From: Acidobacteriaceae bacterium
Lineage (GTDB): Bacteria; Acidobacteriota; Terriglobia; Terriglobales; Acidobacteriaceae
Direction: 5' to 3'
Length of the DNA stretch: 64,000 nucleotides
Assembly: GCA_903642235.1 (NCBI GenBank)
Contig: CAHJWL010000003.1
Coordinates: 310,001 to 374,000, forward strand
In this document: positions 26,085 through 35,015 of the stretch, one piece after another
Numbering within the stretch: the first letter of the stretch is position 1
Layout: every line of letters begins with the position of its first letter
The notes under the pieces: generated by a model
Database searches by the model: none
The model's input: only the letters and a program-made list of their open reading frames with translations
Told to the model about the DNA's origin: nothing
Position numbers and translations under genes: made by a program

Positions 26085-27011
26085 ATGCCGCTCTTCGATC
26101 TCGCCGCCTTCGTCCTGGGCCTCCTCTTCGGCAGTTTTCTGAACGTCTGCATCGCGCGCCTGCCGCAGCACGAGAGCGTCGTCACGCCTCGCTCGCGCTG
26201 CCCGGTCTGCCGGCATCCGCTCCGCTGGTACGACAACATTCCCGTCCTGAGCTGGCTGCTCCTGCGTGGGCGCTGCCGTGACTGCCGAACCCGCATCTCC
26301 CTGCAATACCCCCTCACTGAACTGGGGTTTGCACTCTGGTTCGTTCTCACCGCGCATCGCCTGGCTCCGCTTCTCCACGCATCGGGCTCCGTCCCCTTAC
26401 CGGTTGACACGATCCTCGCCGCTGCGGTGCGAAGCGTCGCCTTCGCCGTCTTGGGCTTTCTGCTCCTCGGCCTGCTCGTCATGGACTGGCAGACACAGCA
26501 GCTTCCGGATAGCTTCACCTTCGGCGGCATAGCGGCTGCCTTCTTCCTGATCTGCTGCCAGGCGATTCTGCTGGGTCCGACCGACGAGCAGATCCGCCTC
26601 AGCAACCATCACATTCATCTGTCGAGCCCGGGCAACGTCGTCGAACATGGCAATCTCTTTCTCACCGGGCCGGAAGCTCTGATCGGTGGCAGACTCGTCG
26701 CCGCAACGGCTGCCTTTCTGCTCCTTGTAGGAGTTCGATCTCTGTACAAGCTGGTTCGTGGCCGGCAGGGCATGGGTCTGGGCGATGCGAAGCTGCTCGC
26801 ACTCATCGCCGCTTTCCTTGGTTTTTCGCCGGCGCTGCTGGCCCTCTTTGTCGGGGTAGTCGCAGGTGCTGTCTACGCTGTGGTATTGCTGGCGAGCCAT
26901 CGCGCAGACGGCCACAGCCGCATCCCGCTCGGCAGTTTTCTTGCCGCCGGCGGTCTGCTGGCAGCCCTCTATGGCCAGGAGATCCTGGAGTGGTACCGAC
27001 GACTGCTGTAA
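26085..27011 (+). CDS. pilD: Type IV prepilin peptidase/N-methyltransferase (A24)
   Basis: The protein starts with the membrane segment FVLGLLFGSFLNVCIARLP, then a cytoplasmic zinc loop with two CxxC pairs (CPVC, CRDC), and two catalytic Asp: VMDWQTQQLPD (first) and GMGLGDAKLLALIAAFLGF (second, GxGxxD). It cleaves and methylates prepilins or type II pseudopilins in the inner membrane. 308 residues includes an extra periplasmic stretch between helices (about residues 165-200). It is 87 nt upstream of nuoA, in an unusual setting with no pil genes close by. Confidence 0.93.
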   Translation: MPLFDLAAFVLGLLFGSFLNVCIARLPQHESVVTPRSRCPVCRHPLRWYDNIPVLSWLLLRGRCRDCRTRISLQYPLTELGFALWFVLTAHRLAPLLHASGSVPLPVDTILAAAVRSVAFAVLGFLLLGLLVMDWQTQQLPDSFTFGGIAAAFFLICCQAILLGPTDEQIRLSNHHIHLSSPGNVVEHGNLFLTGPEALIGGRLVAATAAFLLLVGVRSLYKLVRGRQGMGLGDAKLLALIAAFLGFSPALLALFVGVVAGAVYAVVLLASHRADGHSRIPLGSFLAAGGLLAALYGQEILEWYRRLL

Positions 27012-27097
27012 TTCCGCACTCTGAATCCCGCCGAATGCAAGCCTGGTCCCTCCTTTTCTTGACACCCGCCAAAGCCAAACCTAATCTCAACATAGCG

Positions 27098-27505
27098 ATG
27101 CAAAGCTACCCCTACATCTGGAACTATCTCCCGCTGGTGCTGCAGATCTTGGTAGCCCTTGGCATGGCTGTCGGCATGGTCGGCGGCTCGTTCTTCATCG
27201 GCAAACATAAGAACTCGCGCACCAAGTCAGGCGTCTACGAGTGCGGCATGGACGCCATCGGTGACGCGCGCGGACGCTTCTCGGTCCGCTTCTACATGGT
27301 GGCCATGCTCTTCATCCTCTTCGACGTGGAAGCCGTTTTCATGCTTCCCTGGGCCGTCATCTTTCGCCAGCTTCCCGCAATCACCGGCTCGCGCATGTTT
27401 GGCTTCTGGGAGATGTTCGTCTACCTCGGTTTCGTCGCCGTTGGCCTCTTTTATGTTTGGAAGAAGGGCGTTCTCGATTGGGCCAACGACAAGGGAGACC
27501 TCTAG
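27098..27505 (+). CDS. nuoA: NADH-quinone oxidoreductase subunit A
   Basis: ATG 27098 gives 135 residues with three hydrophobic segments and the NuoA block KSGVYECGMDAIGDARGRFSVRFY between helices 1 and 2, whose ECG loop is conserved. It is a membrane subunit at the quinone-site end of complex I. It is followed 2 nt later by nuoC; the normal next gene nuoB is missing. Confidence 0.95.
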   Translation: MQSYPYIWNYLPLVLQILVALGMAVGMVGGSFFIGKHKNSRTKSGVYECGMDAIGDARGRFSVRFYMVAMLFILFDVEAVFMLPWAVIFRQLPAITGSRMFGFWEMFVYLGFVAVGLFYVWKKGVLDWANDKGDL

Positions 27506-27507
27506 CC

Positions 27508-27999
27508 ATGTACGATCCCACCTCAGCCGTTGCCGGAGTGCAGGCTGTTCTCGAAGCGCAGCCCGACCATCGCGCCCTGCAGGCGCTCGCCTCCCTGGCA
27601 GGGGACGCGAAGTTTGATCGGAACGAGCTCACACTCACCGTTCCGCGGGAACGTCTGCGCGAGGCTGGCGAGGCTGTCAAGCAGGCCGGCTACAACTTTC
27701 TCGAAGACGTCACCGCCGTCGACTGGTACCCCTCCGAGCCGCGTTTTCAGATCACCTACCACATCCTGTCGCACTCGCTCAAGCAGCGGGTTCGCCTCGC
27801 GGTCCGGCTTGATGGCGACCATGCCTCGGTCGACTCCATCACACCCGTCTGGCCGTCCGCCAACTTCTATGAACGCGAGGTCTTCGATCTCTTCGGCGTT
27901 CACTTCAACGGCCATCCCCGCCTCACCCGCATCATGATGCCCACCGACTGGGAGGGGCATCCGCTCCGCAAGGATTACCCCGTGGAGGGGTATCGCTAA
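27508..27999 (+). CDS. nuoC: NADH-quinone oxidoreductase subunit C
   Basis: NuoC (30 kDa subunit) is recognised by FYEREVFDLFGVHFNGHPRLTRIMM and DWEGHPLRKDYPVEGY at the C-terminus. Start ATG 27508 follows the nuoA stop by 2 nt; the annotation-length frame extends upstream but overlaps nuoA. 163 residues is normal. It is a soluble subunit on the peripheral arm beside NuoD and NuoB. Having C directly after A, without B, is the anomaly of this locus. Confidence 0.95.
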   Translation: MYDPTSAVAGVQAVLEAQPDHRALQALASLAGDAKFDRNELTLTVPRERLREAGEAVKQAGYNFLEDVTAVDWYPSEPRFQITYHILSHSLKQRVRLAVRLDGDHASVDSITPVWPSANFYEREVFDLFGVHFNGHPRLTRIMMPTDWEGHPLRKDYPVEGYR

Positions 28000-28110
28000 T
28001 GCATCTCTCCTGAAGGCGTACCCCGGGCCACATTCGTCGAAGTCATCGTCTTTCAAGGACAATGGTCTCCACTGCAATCGAACAACGCACAGCATCAGGA
28101 GAAACGCCTC

Positions 28111-29370
28111 ATGGCCCCTATCGCTGCAGAAGACATGATCACCCCCGGCGTTGAAGACGTCATCGAGAGCGCCGGCCGCGGCCACGAAGGTCAGGACGCC
28201 GTCTCCGACCAGACCATGATCATCAACATGGGCCCGCAGCATCCCTCCACACACGGCGTTCTACGCGTCGTGCTCGAGGTCGATGGTGAGGTTGTCGTCT
28301 CGCTTGCGCCCGACATCGGCTACCTGCATACCGGTATCGAGAAGACCTGCGAGGCCAAGTTCTACCAGCAGGTCGTTCCGCTGACCGATCGCATCGACTA
28401 TCTCTCGCCGATGTCGAACAACCTCTGCTACTGCCTGGCCGTCGAGAAGCTCCTCGGCCTCGAGATCCCTGAGCGCGCCCAGTACCTCCGCGTTCTGCTC
28501 AACGAACTCACCCGCATCTCGTCCCACCTGGTCTGGCTCGGCACGCACGCGATGGATATCGGCGCGCTGACCATCTTTCTCTACTGCTGGCGCGAGCGCG
28601 AAGGCGTCTCCCGTATCTACGAGAACGTCTCCGGCCAGCGCATGATGAGCTCCTACTTCCGCATCGGCGGCCTCTCGGTCGAGCCCCCGCTCGACTTCTA
28701 CAAGCAGGTCCAGGACTTCCTCGACATCATGCCCGGGCGCATCGATCAGTACGAAAACCTGCTCACCGGCAACCCCATCTGGATGGGCCGCCTCAAGGGC
28801 GTCGGCCACCTCTCCGCCGCCGACGCCATCGCCCTCGGTGTCACCGGCCCCCCGCTTCGCGCCTCCGGCGTCGACTGGGATCTGCGCCGGGACATGCCCT
28901 ACTCCGGCTACGAAAAGTTCGACTTCAAGGTCCCCGTCTCGGACGTCGGCGACGTCTGGGCTCGCTATGTCGTCCGCATGCAGGAGCTGCGCGAGTCCGT
29001 TAAGATCTGCCAGCAGGCGCTCGACGGCATGCCCGCCGGTCGCGTCGTCGCCGACGCCCCCAAGATCGTCCTCCCTGACCGCGAACAGATGAAGACCCAG
29101 ATGGAGTCGATGATCCATCACTTCAAGATCGTCACCGAAGGTTTCGCCGTTCCCGCCGGTGAAGTCTTCCAGGCGATTGAAAGCCCGCGCGGCGAGATGG
29201 GCTACTACGTCGTCTCGGACGGCACCGCCAAGCCCTACCGCGTCCACATGCGTAACCCCTCCTTCGCCACCCTCCAGGCCCTCGAGACCATGTGCAAAGG
29301 CCGCCAGCTCGCCGATGTCGTCGCCGTCATCGGCTCGATCGACATCGTTCTCGGAGAGATCGATCGCTAG
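28111..29370 (+). CDS. nuoD: NADH-quinone oxidoreductase subunit D
   Basis: INMGPQHPSTHGVLRVVLEVDGE, PDIGYLHTGIEK and the C-terminal VVAVIGSIDIVLGEIDR are diagnostic for NuoD (49 kDa, related to [NiFe] hydrogenase large subunit). It lines the quinone cavity with NuoB. An N-terminal extension of about 34 residues (with acidic and Gly/Asp runs) precedes the conserved part. ATG 28111 has GGAG upstream; a 111 nt gap separates it from nuoC. Confidence 0.97.
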   Translation: MAPIAAEDMITPGVEDVIESAGRGHEGQDAVSDQTMIINMGPQHPSTHGVLRVVLEVDGEVVVSLAPDIGYLHTGIEKTCEAKFYQQVVPLTDRIDYLSPMSNNLCYCLAVEKLLGLEIPERAQYLRVLLNELTRISSHLVWLGTHAMDIGALTIFLYCWREREGVSRIYENVSGQRMMSSYFRIGGLSVEPPLDFYKQVQDFLDIMPGRIDQYENLLTGNPIWMGRLKGVGHLSAADAIALGVTGPPLRASGVDWDLRRDMPYSGYEKFDFKVPVSDVGDVWARYVVRMQELRESVKICQQALDGMPAGRVVADAPKIVLPDREQMKTQMESMIHHFKIVTEGFAVPAGEVFQAIESPRGEMGYYVVSDGTAKPYRVHMRNPSFATLQALETMCKGRQLADVVAVIGSIDIVLGEIDR

Positions 29371-29401
29371 CATGACCGTAGGGGACCCTTCAAGGAAGCC
29401 C

Positions 29402-29698
29402 ATGGATTCCAAGCTCCACATCGAGCTCTGGACCTCCTGGGCCTCCCTACTCCGCGCCTACACGGGTGCCCACGGACTCTCCAGCCCGCATCACGCCGTC
29501 GTTGAAGTCGGCCCCGACGAGATCCTCCTCCGCGTCGACACCCGCTGGTTGCGCTTCACGCACAATGCCGTCACGGATTCTGATGGGCACATGAAAACCT
29601 TTTCACTGGAAGAGGATGGAACAGCTAAACTGGACGGCATACGAGACGAGATGGACATGGCCGCCGAACAAATCGCGCGGGAGATGATGGCGTCCTAG
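29402..29698 (+). CDS. Small acidic hypothetical protein in the nuo locus
   Basis: A 98-residue soluble protein (MDSKLHIELWTSWASLL...) with SPHHAVVEVGPDEILLRVDTRWLRF and an acidic helical C-terminus (EQIAREMMAS). ATG 29402 has AAGGAA upstream; an in-frame ATG at 29372 lies immediately after the nuoD stop. No family is recognised. It is the first of two small genes between nuoD and nuoE and is read in the same direction, so it is probably transcribed with the complex I genes. Possible roles include assembly factor; that is a guess. Confidence 0.6.
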   Translation: MDSKLHIELWTSWASLLRAYTGAHGLSSPHHAVVEVGPDEILLRVDTRWLRFTHNAVTDSDGHMKTFSLEEDGTAKLDGIRDEMDMAAEQIAREMMAS

Positions 29699-29725
29699 GA
29701 GTCCTAGGAAAGGGGGGCAAGAAGA

Positions 29726-29962
29726 ATGAACAATACGCAGCTCTATCTCAGCATCGGTGTACCCACTCTCACGGTAATCCTGGCGTGGCTCTCAAATCGA
29801 TCCGACATCAACAGATTGAATGACAAGGTGGATCGTTTGTCCGAAAGCCTGCGATCCGAAATGACTGCGATCCGCAACGATCATCACAAGGACAACATGG
29901 TCTTGATGGGCTACATGGTTCCCTTGCACGAGCGTATGGCGAAGCTCGAGCCGCATAGCTGA
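29726..29962 (+). CDS. Small membrane-anchored coiled-coil protein in the nuo locus
   Basis: 78 residues: an N-terminal hydrophobic segment (LYLSIGVPTLTVILAWL) followed by a short coiled-coil (INRLNDKVDRLSESLRSEM) and a charged C-terminus. A good AAGGGGGG/AAGAAG leader precedes ATG 29726. Such proteins recur in Acidobacteria as short hypothetical genes, but I assign no function. It is 47 nt upstream of nuoE. Its lower GC3 compared with nuo genes suggests it was acquired after the operon formed. Confidence 0.55.
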   Translation: MNNTQLYLSIGVPTLTVILAWLSNRSDINRLNDKVDRLSESLRSEMTAIRNDHHKDNMVLMGYMVPLHERMAKLEPHS

Positions 29963-30008
29963 TGTAGGCAAGTCGCACCAAAGCCGGAAGCCACAAGGAA
30001 ACGCACGA

Positions 30009-30518
30009 ATGAGCACTGTCGCAACAACAATTTTTTCTCCCGAGCTGGCCGCCCGCTTCGACCACCTCGTCACCATCTATCCACTGAAGCGCTCCGCTCT
30101 CATCCCCATGCTGCTCTACGCGCAGGATGAGATCGGCTACGTCTCGGACGCTGTCGTCCACGAACTCGCCGCGCGCCTCGACCTCTTCGACCTCGACGTT
30201 CGCAACGTGCTCAGCTATTACTCCATGCTGCGCACCGCCCCGGCCGGTAAATACAATGTGCAGGTTTGCACCAACATCTCCTGCATGCTGCGCGGCGGCT
30301 ACGAGATCCTCGACCACTGCAAGGCCACCCTCGGCATCAGCCACAAGGGTGTCACACGCGATGGCCTTTTCTCGCTCGAAGAGGTCGAATGCATCGGTGC
30401 CTGCTGTTGGGCGCCCGCCATGCAGGTCAACTACGACTTCCACGACGATCTCACCCCCGTCAAAGTCGACCAGATCCTCGACGAGTACCGCCGCGGACAG
30501 GGAAAGGACGTGAAGTAA
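30009..30518 (+). CDS. nuoE: NADH-quinone oxidoreductase subunit E
   Basis: Thioredoxin-like [2Fe-2S] subunit: the four cluster Cys are in CTNISC and CIGACC (C-x4-C ... C-x3-C pattern). YPLKRSALIPMLLYAQDEIGY and LDLDVRNVLSYYSML are typical. 169 residues is normal. It forms the NADH-dehydrogenase module with NuoF and NuoG. The stop codon abuts the nuoF ATG. Confidence 0.96.
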   Translation: MSTVATTIFSPELAARFDHLVTIYPLKRSALIPMLLYAQDEIGYVSDAVVHELAARLDLFDLDVRNVLSYYSMLRTAPAGKYNVQVCTNISCMLRGGYEILDHCKATLGISHKGVTRDGLFSLEEVECIGACCWAPAMQVNYDFHDDLTPVKVDQILDEYRRGQGKDVK

Positions 30519-31838
30519 ATGCCAACACTTGTCTCGCATCCCGAAGAGGTTAAGGTCATCTCCCGCCGCTTCGGCCAGGGCGCAGCCGAGATCGACCGCT
30601 ACGTCGAACTCGACGGCTACAAGGCCGTCCAGCAGGCCATCGCACAGGGTCCCGAATGGATCATCAACACCATGAAAGCCTCCGGCCTGCGCGGTCGCGG
30701 TGGCGCCGGCTTCCCTACCGGCATGAAGTGGTCCTTCGTCCCCAAGCAATCTGAAAAACCGAAGTACGTCCTCGTCAACGGTGATGAGTCCGAGCCCGGC
30801 ACTTGCAAGGATCACGTCATCTTCCTGCACGACCCGCATGCCGTCATCGAGGGCACCATGATCGCCGGCCTCGCGATCGGCTCAAAGGTCGGCTTCATCT
30901 ACCTGCGCGGCGAATACCGCTACCTGCTCAAGATCGTCGAAAAGGCAGTCGCCGACGCCTACGCCAAGGGCTATCTCGGCAAGAACATCTTCGGCCATGA
31001 AGGCGTCGACTTCGACATCGTCACCCAGACCGGTGCCGGTGCCTACGAGGTCGGCGAAGAGTCCGCCCTCATGGAGTCGCTCGAAGGCAAGCGCGGCATC
31101 CCGCGTATCAAACCGCCCTTTCCCGCCGTCGTCGGCCTGTACGGCGGCCCCACCGTCATCAACAACGCCGAAACCATCGCGGCCGCGCCGCACATCCTTC
31201 TCATGGGCGGCGAGGCCTATGCCAAGCTCGGCTCGGAACGCAACGGCGGCACCCGCCTCTTCGGCATCTCCGGCCATGTCGAGCGCCCAGGCATCTACGA
31301 ACTCCCGATGGGCTACTCGCTCCGCAAGGCAATCTACGAGGTCGCCGGTGGCATCAAGGGCGGCAAAACCCTTAAGGCCGTCGTCCCCGGAGGCTCCTCC
31401 TGCCCTGTCCTTACCGCGGACGAGATCGACGTCGGTCTCGACTTCGATCAGATGGGCAAGGCCGGCACCATGCTCGGCTCAGGCGGCATCGTCGTGCTTG
31501 ACGAGACTGTCTCCATCGTCGAGTTCGCCCTCCGCACCATCAAGTTCTACCAGCACGAGAGCTGCGGTTGGTGTGTCCCCTGCCGCGAAGGCACGGACTG
31601 GATCAAGAAGACCCTGCAGCGCGTCTACGACGGCGGAGGCTCGCGCAAGGATGTCGACAACGTCCAGTACCTCGCCGAAAACATGATGGGCCGGACGTTC
31701 TGTCCACTGGGCGACGCCGCCGCCATGCCCACCATCGCCTTCGTCAAGAAGTTCCGCAAAGAGTTCGAAGACTACATCGAGGGCCGCCGCGCCGGCACCC
31801 CCCTCATCACCGAGCAGGAGCTCATCGGAGCGCATTGA
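30519..31838 (+). CDS. nuoF: NADH-quinone oxidoreductase subunit F
   Basis: NADH- and FMN-binding subunit: GRGGAGFPTGMKWSF (FMN), VLVNGDESEPGTCKD (NADH), and the N3 [4Fe-4S] site ESCGWCVPCREG plus the distal Cys in TFCPLGD. 439 residues is normal. The stop TGA overlaps the TTG start of hicA (TTGA), so the toxin gene is translationally coupled to an essential-type respiratory gene. Confidence 0.97.
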   Translation: MPTLVSHPEEVKVISRRFGQGAAEIDRYVELDGYKAVQQAIAQGPEWIINTMKASGLRGRGGAGFPTGMKWSFVPKQSEKPKYVLVNGDESEPGTCKDHVIFLHDPHAVIEGTMIAGLAIGSKVGFIYLRGEYRYLLKIVEKAVADAYAKGYLGKNIFGHEGVDFDIVTQTGAGAYEVGEESALMESLEGKRGIPRIKPPFPAVVGLYGGPTVINNAETIAAAPHILLMGGEAYAKLGSERNGGTRLFGISGHVERPGIYELPMGYSLRKAIYEVAGGIKGGKTLKAVVPGGSSCPVLTADEIDVGLDFDQMGKAGTMLGSGGIVVLDETVSIVEFALRTIKFYQHESCGWCVPCREGTDWIKKTLQRVYDGGGSRKDVDNVQYLAENMMGRTFCPLGDAAAMPTIAFVKKFRKEFEDYIEGRRAGTPLITEQELIGAH

Positions 31839-32017
31839 GGCCGCAGGAGATCATTCGCATGCTGGTCGACGATGGCTGGTTTGAAACAAAGCGTGCCGGA
31901 AGTCATATCCACTTCAGGCACGCCACAAAGATGGGTCTGGTGCTGGTTCCCTTCCACTCCGGTAAAGATCTCGGAAAGCTCGCTTACACTATCCTCAAAC
32001 AGGCTGGTCTGCGATGA
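31835..32017 (+). CDS. hicA: HicA-type toxin (mRNA interferase), TTG start
   Basis: A 60-residue HicA: RPQEIIRMLVDDGWFETKRAGSHIHF and VLVPFHSGKDLGKLAYTILKQAGL match the double-stranded RNA-binding-like fold with the catalytic His in GSHIHF. The family N-terminus includes the RPQEIIRML helix, which requires the TTG at 31835 rather than ATG 31859; the TTG overlaps the nuoF stop by 4 nt. HicA cleaves mRNA and blocks translation until bound by HicB. It overlaps hicB by 4 nt (ATGA). Confidence 0.85.
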   Translation: MRPQEIIRMLVDDGWFETKRAGSHIHFRHATKMGLVLVPFHSGKDLGKLAYTILKQAGLR

Positions 32018-32331
32018 ACCGTCGCTACATGGTTGTGTATGAACGAGTAGCCCCGGACAATTGGGGCGGGTGGGCACCCGATATCGGCGGCGCTGTGGGT
32101 GCCGGGGACAGTCTCGACCTGGCTCGCAGCAGCCTGCGCGAAGGCATCACAATCCAGCTCAACGATCTGGCGGAGCGCGGCATTGAAGCTCCGCCAGCAA
32201 CAGCAACAAGTGTCGACTTCTCCGAATTTGATCCGAACCCGTCAGAGAGTCATTACGAGATAGAGTGGCTTCTGGTTGAAGTCCCACAACCCGCTTCTGA
32301 CACCCGTCACTCTGCCCAGCACGCCGCGTAA
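32014..32331 (+). CDS. hicB: HicB-type antitoxin
   Basis: 105 residues: YMVVYERVAPDNWGGWAPDIGGAVGAGDSLDLARSSLREGI is the HicB degenerate RNase-H-like domain; the following LNDLAERGIEAPPATATS matches the usual linker. The C-terminus (HSAQHAA) lacks an obvious HTH or RHH DNA-binding domain, so autoregulation may be weak or missing, in line with its dependence on the nuo promoter. It would neutralise the upstream HicA. It lies 8 nt before nuoG. Confidence 0.85.
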   Translation: MNRRYMVVYERVAPDNWGGWAPDIGGAVGAGDSLDLARSSLREGITIQLNDLAERGIEAPPATATSVDFSEFDPNPSESHYEIEWLLVEVPQPASDTRHSAQHAA

Positions 32332-32339
32332 GGAACCCC

Positions 32340-34751
32340 ATGCCAGACGTTAACTTCATCGTAGACGGCAAGCAGCTCACCGCCCCTGCCGGCACCCTCC
32401 TCATCGACGCCTGCAAAGCCTCCGGCATCGAGATCCCGGCCTTCTGCTACTATCCCGGCCTCTCGCTCCAGGCCGCCTGCCGCATGTGCGTCGTCCGCAT
32501 CGAGAAACTGCCCAAGCTCCAGACCGCCTGCACCACTCCGGTCGCTGAAGGCATGGTCATCCAGACCGAGACGCCCGAGATCGCGCAGGCGCGCAAAGCC
32601 ACCCTGCAGCTCCTGCTCGGCAACCATCCGCTCGACTGCCCCGTCTGCGACGCCGGAGGCCAGTGCGAGCTGCAGGACATGACCTTTAAGTACGGCGCCG
32701 CCGAGAGCTTCTACGCCGAGCCTAAGAACCATCGTGAAGAGCAGAAGTGGTCCCCGGTCGTCTACTTCGATCGTCCCCGCTGCATCCTTTGCTACCGCTG
32801 CATCCGCATGTGCGGCGAAGGCATGGACGTCTTCGCGCTCGGCATCCAGAACCGCGGCGCGTCCTCCATCATCGCACCCAACATTCCCGCATCCGAGTCG
32901 CCCGACGCGCTCGCCCATGTCGACTGCGAGCAGTGCGGCATGTGCATCGATGCCTGCCCCGTCGGCGCCCTCACCTCCGGCACCTACCGCTATAAGACCA
33001 GACCGTGGGAGATGAACCACGTGGCCACCGTCTGCACGCACTGCGGCGACGGCTGCAAGACCACCCTCGGCGTCCGCGCCACCACCGACGGGACCGAGAT
33101 CATGCGCGGCGACAACCGCGACAAGAGCGGCATCAACGGCGACTTCCTCTGTAACAAAGGCCGTTATGCTTTCGACTTCGCCAACAGCGAAGACCGCCTC
33201 ACCAAGCCGCTCGTCCGCCAGCCCGACGGCGTCCTCAAGCCCGTCAGCTGGGAGGTCGCACTCGACCACGTCGGCAAGAAACTCCGCGAGCTGCGCGACA
33301 CCCGCGGCGGCAGGTCCATCGGCGTCATCGGCGGCAATCGCCTCACCAACGAAGAGGCCTACCTGCTGCAGAAGTTCGCCCGCACCGTCCTCGGCACCAA
33401 CAACATCGATCACCACCGCACCGCCGATTACGTCACCTTCGCCCGCGCGCTTGCCGGCAAGGGCGCCCGTGCAGCCTCGCAGCGCGATAACCAGACAGCT
33501 CCTGCCATCCTTCTGATCGGCGGCGATCCCTCAAACCAGAACCCCCTTACCGCCTGGAATCTGCGCACGGACGTCCGCATCAACCGCGCCCGGCTCTACG
33601 TCGCCAACTCCGGCGAGATCAAGCTCCGTCGGCAGGCCAAGGCCTTCGTGCAGCTCGCGCCCTTCGGCTACGATGCCTTCGCCAGCTATCTCGCCGGTGA
33701 CGACGCTGCTGCAACCGGCGCTCTTGAAGGTGGCGACGCAACTAAGCTCACCAGCTTCCGCGACGCGCTCCGTGCCGAGCAGTCGCTCGTGATCCTGATC
33801 GGCTCCGAACTGCGCGGCCGCGCACTTGAGACCCTGATTGAGTTCGGCCTCACTCTGCCCAATACAAAATTTGCCCTGCTCTCGGACTACGTCAATAGCC
33901 GCGGCGCCGCCGACATGGGCCTGCTCCCTGACATGCTTCCCGGTTATGTCCCCGTCTCCGCACCCGGTACCTTCTCCGAATACAACGCACCCTCCGCCGG
34001 AGCTGATCTCAAAGCTCCCGGCTTCGATCTGCTCGAGACCTTCGACGCCGCCGCACGCGGTGAACTCTCTGCCCTCTTCGTCGTCGGCGCCAACCCCGTG
34101 GCACGCTACGGCGTCGATCCGGCATCGCTCAAGAACACCTTTGTCGTCGTGCAGGAGATGTTTCTTACCGAAACCGCCGCCCTCGCCGACGTTATCCTTC
34201 CCGCGTCCAATCTCTACGAGAAGTCCGGCTCCGTCACGAACAGCTACGGCGACCTGCAGCAGGTCAACAAGGCCGGAGACCGCGCCGGCGTCCGCTCGGA
34301 TTTCGAGATGATCGTCCGCATCGCCGATAAGATGGGTGCCCACATCCCGTCCCTCATCCCCTTCGGCAAGGGCCTCCGCGCCGATATGGGCCAGACCCGC
34401 GGTGCGCAGTCCGGCGAGGCCGATCGCCACGCCGTCTGGCTCACCGCCAACAACCTCGAGCCGCGCGTCAGCCCCTTCGATCCCTCCGCCATCCTCGACG
34501 AGATCCAGCGCCTCGTCCCCGGCTATGATCTGCTTCGGTTACAGTTGATCAGCGGCAACGACCAGCACCTCTCGCCACCGGCCGACCTCGTCCAGATCCA
34601 GACCGCCGCACCTCGTCGCGACCTCGTCCTTCCGGCCAACGACACCCTCTTCACTTCCGGAACCCTTGGCCGCTACTCGCCCATGCTCAACGATCTGCAA
34701 GCTTTCGAAAGCCGCCGCTCCGAGCAACTCAACCAGACCGCCGCCGACTAA
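32340..34751 (+). CDS. nuoG: NADH-quinone oxidoreductase subunit G
   Basis: The N-terminus has the [2Fe-2S] site (PAFCYYPGLSLQAACRMCVV), the His-Cys [4Fe-4S] site (NHPLDCPVCDAGGQCELQD), then ferredoxin-type sites (CILCYRCIRMC, CEQCGMCIDACPVGAL) and the molybdopterin oxidoreductase-like region starting with CTHCGDGCK (N7-like). 803 residues is normal. The longest peripheral electron path of complex I runs through this protein. It begins 8 nt after hicB. Confidence 0.97.
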   Translation: MPDVNFIVDGKQLTAPAGTLLIDACKASGIEIPAFCYYPGLSLQAACRMCVVRIEKLPKLQTACTTPVAEGMVIQTETPEIAQARKATLQLLLGNHPLDCPVCDAGGQCELQDMTFKYGAAESFYAEPKNHREEQKWSPVVYFDRPRCILCYRCIRMCGEGMDVFALGIQNRGASSIIAPNIPASESPDALAHVDCEQCGMCIDACPVGALTSGTYRYKTRPWEMNHVATVCTHCGDGCKTTLGVRATTDGTEIMRGDNRDKSGINGDFLCNKGRYAFDFANSEDRLTKPLVRQPDGVLKPVSWEVALDHVGKKLRELRDTRGGRSIGVIGGNRLTNEEAYLLQKFARTVLGTNNIDHHRTADYVTFARALAGKGARAASQRDNQTAPAILLIGGDPSNQNPLTAWNLRTDVRINRARLYVANSGEIKLRRQAKAFVQLAPFGYDAFASYLAGDDAAATGALEGGDATKLTSFRDALRAEQSLVILIGSELRGRALETLIEFGLTLPNTKFALLSDYVNSRGAADMGLLPDMLPGYVPVSAPGTFSEYNAPSAGADLKAPGFDLLETFDAAARGELSALFVVGANPVARYGVDPASLKNTFVVVQEMFLTETAALADVILPASNLYEKSGSVTNSYGDLQQVNKAGDRAGVRSDFEMIVRIADKMGAHIPSLIPFGKGLRADMGQTRGAQSGEADRHAVWLTANNLEPRVSPFDPSAILDEIQRLVPGYDLLRLQLISGNDQHLSPPADLVQIQTAAPRRDLVLPANDTLFTSGTLGRYSPMLNDLQAFESRRSEQLNQTAAD

Positions 34752-35015
34752 GCCACAGGTCAGAGAGGTTCATCAGCTCAACTTCAGCTATCGGAGGGAT
34801 CGTTCCGAAGGAAGCGGAAGAACCCGCGGAGTTCCTCCAGTCGCGGTCCATCGCATTCGGGCCATAACCCGCTTCGATCGTAGTACCTCGCTTTCTTCTC
34901 AGTCCCTGGCGCGTTCCGAGGCGCATCGTGCTCCTCTCATGGACCGACTCAGTTATCCTAGCCAGGCCGTCAGAACCCAAGCCGACACGCGACATAGAGG
35001 AGCTTAACACCCCGA

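Noticed and set aside
28261-29421. Long antisense open frames in the nuo region (also 37624-38196, 39043-39651, 39679-41058, 41358-42176)
   Set aside because: They mirror GC3-rich nuo genes; their translations are Glu/Asp/Gly-rich with no family motif, as expected for shadows.
34729-35010. 93-codon minus-strand frame between nuoG and nuoH
   Set aside because: No SD, no motif and odd composition; retained only as intergenic DNA.
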